A stretch of DNA of 8,424 nucleotides from Candidatus Scatoplasma merdavium (GTDB lineage: Bacteria > Bacillota_I > Bacilli_A > RFN20 > CAG-288): positions 1 through 8,424 of the forward strand of contig JADING010000108.1 of the NCBI GenBank assembly GCA_017694135.1, in the 5' to 3' direction. The position numbers and the translations under genes are program-made. This document shows, one piece after another, positions 6,331-8,424 of this stretch. Numbering within the stretch: position 1 is the first letter of the stretch; each line of letters opens with the position of its first letter. A model generated the notes under the pieces. It was not told the DNA's origin and ran no database searches. It saw only the letters and a list, made by a program, of their open reading frames with translations.

Positions 6331-7663
6331 TTCTTTAAGTTCACGTTTACAAGGTATTTTAAAAAAGATTCGCGGACAGGCGAAAATTACTGAAAAGAAT
6401 ATCGATGACATGCTTGTTGAGGTTCGCCGTGCCTTGCTAGAAGCGGATGTCAATTACAAAGTCGTTCAAGAGTTTGTCGAAGACGTTAAAAACCAGGCCA
6501 TAGGTCAAAAAGTCATCCAATCAGTCTCACCCTCCCAGATGATTGTTAAAATCATCAACGACAAATTAGCGGAGCTCTTAGGTGAAGGAGATAACGAGAT
6601 TCACTTTGCTAGAACCGGTGTCACTTCAATTATGCTTGTTGGTTTACAGGGTACAGGTAAGACTACTTCTGCCGGTAAGCTCGCTAACATGTACAAAAAG
6701 GAAGGTAAGAAAGTCCTTTTAGTTGCCGGTGACGTCTATCGTCCTGCCGCTATTGATCAGCTTATTCAGCTCGGTGAACAGATTGGTGTGCAAGTTTATT
6801 CTGATCGAAGTGGAACTTCTCCGGTTGAGATTGCAAAGAAAGCCTATTTCAAAGCTCAAAAAGAGAATTACAACATTGTTATTATCGATACTGCTGGACG
6901 TTTAGAAATCGATGAGACTTTGATGAAAGAGCTCCAAGATATCGAAACTAGCATCCCTTTAAACGAAGAGCTCTTGTTAGTTGATGCTCTCGCTGGTCAG
7001 AACGCCGTTAATGTCGCTAAAGAATTCCACACCAAGGTGCATTTGACTGGTATCATCATGTCTAAGCTTGACTCTGACGCTCGTGGTGGTGCGGCTTTAT
7101 CTATTAAAAAAATCTCTGGTTTACCGATTAAATTCGCTGGTGTTGGTGAAAAGATTGAAGATATTGAAACATTCCATCCTGACCGTATGGCATCGAGAAT
7201 CCTCGGCATGGGTGATGTCGTCTCTTTAGTTGAAAAAGCTCAAGAAAATTTAGATCAAGAAAAGGCTGTCAAAGCCACGAAGAAGATAATGTCAGGTAAC
7301 TTCGGCATTGATGACATTGTCAATTTACTCCATCAGATTCGCCGTTTAGGACCTTTAGGTAAACTCATAACTATGTTACCTGGTATGCCAAAAATCAATT
7401 CCGATCAAGTTGAACAGGGAGAAAAAAACATCAATATTATTGAAGTTATCTCTAATTCAATGACTCCGAAAGAGAGGAAAAACCCAGATATTATTAAAGC
7501 TAACCGTAAAATTCGTATCGCTAAAGGCGCGGGTAGATCAGTTCAAGATGTTAACCGCGTCATTAAATCTTACGAAATGCTTCGAGACAATATTAAAAAG
7601 ATGAATCCGATGATGCGCAATATGATTGCGGCTCAGGCTAAAAAGGGCGGAGAAAACAAATAG
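6320..7663 (+). CDS. ffh: Signal recognition particle protein Ffh
   Basis: Ffh (SRP54) binds the SRP RNA and hydrophobic signal sequences at the ribosome and docks with FtsY through its twin GTPase domain. Its 447 residues are normal length. N domain about 1-90; G domain about 91-296, with GLQGTGKTT (108-116), DVYRPAA (138-144), DTAGR (190-194), DALAGQNAV (222-230), SKLD (248-251) and GVGEK (274-278). The M domain (about 297-447) has the finger-loop region GPLGKLITMLPGM (344-356) and the SRP-RNA-binding stretch NRKIRIAKGAGRSV (395-408), a variant of the usual SRRxRIAxGSG with Asn for the first Ser and Ala for Ser. The start is ATG 6320: GGAGG (6306-6310) lies 9 nt upstream, inside ylxM; an earlier in-frame TTG at 6314 is too close to the SD. 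The SRP RNA gene is not in this window. The TAG stop abuts the trmD stop on the other strand. Confidence 0.97.
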   Translation: MAFDSLSSRLQGILKKIRGQAKITEKNIDDMLVEVRRALLEADVNYKVVQEFVEDVKNQAIGQKVIQSVSPSQMIVKIINDKLAELLGEGDNEIHFARTGVTSIMLVGLQGTGKTTSAGKLANMYKKEGKKVLLVAGDVYRPAAIDQLIQLGEQIGVQVYSDRSGTSPVEIAKKAYFKAQKENYNIVIIDTAGRLEIDETLMKELQDIETSIPLNEELLLVDALAGQNAVNVAKEFHTKVHLTGIIMSKLDSDARGGAALSIKKISGLPIKFAGVGEKIEDIETFHPDRMASRILGMGDVVSLVEKAQENLDQEKAVKATKKIMSGNFGIDDIVNLLHQIRRLGPLGKLITMLPGMPKINSDQVEQGEKNINIIEVISNSMTPKERKNPDIIKANRKIRIAKGAGRSVQDVNRVIKSYEMLRDNIKKMNPMMRNMIAAQAKKGGENK

Positions 7664-8424
7664 CTAGTCTTTCTTAATAAATCTTTCCCCTTTGATTAAA
7701 GCCTGCTTTTCTCTTTTAGATATTTCTTTGGTTTCTAATTCTTTTAACCGTTTGAGTTCTTCTTTGGAGAACTCTTTTTTATTAAATAGATCCGGTCTCA
7801 GATTTTTTGTGAGTTCAAGCTGTTTTCTCAAGCGGAAATTGTTAACGGCTTGATGGTCACCGGTTAGTAAAATATCTGGCACCTTGTCTCCATCATATTC
7901 AATTGGATAGGTATATTGCGGGTATTCTAACAAGGAATTGTCAAATGATTCGCTTTCGATTGATTCTTCTGATATCGCACCTTTTAACAAGCGAGTGACG
8001 CTGTCAGAGATTGCAAGGGCAGCGATTTCGCCTCCGGTAAGGATGTAATCTCCAATAGAAATAAGTTCATCGCAATACTTATTAAAGCGATAATCTATTC
8101 CTTCGTAATGCCCGCAGACAATGACGATGTCTTCTTTTTTAGAAAGTTCAATAGCTTTCTTTTGGTCGTATTTGTATCCGTAAGGGGAAGTTAATATGAC
8201 GTGAGAAGAAGGGGTTCTAATAGAATTTAAAGCGTCGCAGAGAGGTTGAAGCTTCATAATGAGTCCCGCTCCACCACCTAAAGGGCGATCGTCAACGCGG
8301 TGGTGCTTATCTTTGCTAAATTCGCGTATGTTGACTAGTTTAAAATCCACAGCTTTTTTAGCTACCGCTCTTTTAATAATAGAGTTATCTAAAAAAGAAG
8401 TGAAAAATTCTGGAAATAATGTGA
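7664..8424 (-). CDS. trmD: tRNA (guanine37-N1)-methyltransferase TrmD, 5' end cut by window
   Basis: TrmD is the SAM-dependent SPOUT enzyme that methylates G37 next to the tRNA anticodon and prevents +1 frameshifts. The frame stays open to the right edge: translated codons begin TLFPEFF and run past the in-frame GTG at 8350, so that GTG is internal and only about six N-terminal residues are missing. In 252 visible residues: DDRPLGGGAG (44-53), CGHYEGID (103-110), IGDYILTGGE (123-132) from the knotted SAM site, SVTR (R144, matching catalytic R154 of E. coli) and SESF (157-160). E158 of that last motif aligns with the catalytic Asp169, a conservative change. LLEYPQYTYP has Tyr where YTRP is usual. 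The C-terminal domain ends in a charged Lys/Glu tail. It is convergent with ffh and touches it stop to stop (TAGCTA); rpsP, rimM and rplS, its frequent partners, are not in view. Confidence 0.95.
   Translation of the reverse strand, partial: TLFPEFFTSFLDNSIIKRAVAKKAVDFKLVNIREFSKDKHHRVDDRPLGGGAGLIMKLQPLCDALNSIRTPSSHVILTSPYGYKYDQKKAIELSKKEDIVIVCGHYEGIDYRFNKYCDELISIGDYILTGGEIAALAISDSVTRLLKGAISEESIESESFDNSLLEYPQYTYPIEYDGDKVPDILLTGDHQAVNNFRLRKQLELTKNLRPDLFNKKEFSKEELKRLKELETKEISKREKQALIKGERFIKKD

Noticed and set aside
7642..7693. AAAGGG/CCCTTT inverted repeat across the ffh-trmD junction as a terminator
   Set aside because: The arms are 40 bases apart, the stem is weak and interrupted, and no U-tract follows on either strand.
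1..8424. Mobile element, prophage, CRISPR or defence system
   Set aside because: No transposase or integrase motifs, no direct-repeat arrays, no target duplications and no defence-type domains were seen; all large genes are housekeeping or metabolic.

Overview
This window looks like chromosome from a low-GC, Gram-positive-type bacterium (Bacillota, Bacilli/Mollicutes side). The evidence is the AT-rich sequence, A/G-rich Shine-Dalgarno (SD) sites, and the gene order plsX-rnc-ftsY-ylxM-ffh, which resembles the fatty-acid/RNase III/SRP block of Firmicutes. UGA is used as a genuine stop (plsX, ftsY, ylxM) and Trp is encoded by UGG, so the code is the standard bacterial one, not the Mycoplasma/Spiroplasma code. 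An uncultured Bacilli/Erysipelotrichia/Acholeplasma-like lineage is a reasonable guess, but nothing here fixes the genus.

Layout. Bases 1-369 hold no supportable protein gene. They contain a pair of interleaved perfect inverted repeats that could form an H-type RNA pseudoknot (5-72), an AT-rich spacer, and a strong bidirectional hairpin terminator (319-347). Bases 370-1443 (minus) encode an iron-containing alcohol dehydrogenase of the butanol-dehydrogenase type. It diverges from a long plus-strand gene cluster starting with a good promoter (1490-1518).

The cluster 1578-7663 holds an M29 aminopeptidase, plsX, rnc, ftsY, a small three-helix membrane protein of unknown function, ylxM and ffh. 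Every junction is either an overlap or a gap of only 9 bases, so it is probably one operon. It joins phospholipid synthesis (PlsX) and RNA processing (RNase III) to the protein parts of the SRP membrane-targeting pathway: the receptor FtsY, the SRP GTPase Ffh and the accessory YlxM. The unknown membrane protein sits between receptor and accessory factor and is translationally coupled to both sides. The neighbours often found inside this block in other Firmicutes (acpP between plsX and rnc, smc between rnc and ftsY) are absent here.

From the right, a 5'-truncated trmD (tRNA m1G37 methyltransferase) runs on the minus strand and converges on ffh. The two stop codons abut with no bases between, and no terminator is visible.

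Most of the window is conserved housekeeping DNA with no sign of mobile elements, CRISPR or defence genes. The best candidates for something undescribed are the 88-residue membrane protein in the SRP cluster and the pseudoknot-like element at the left edge.
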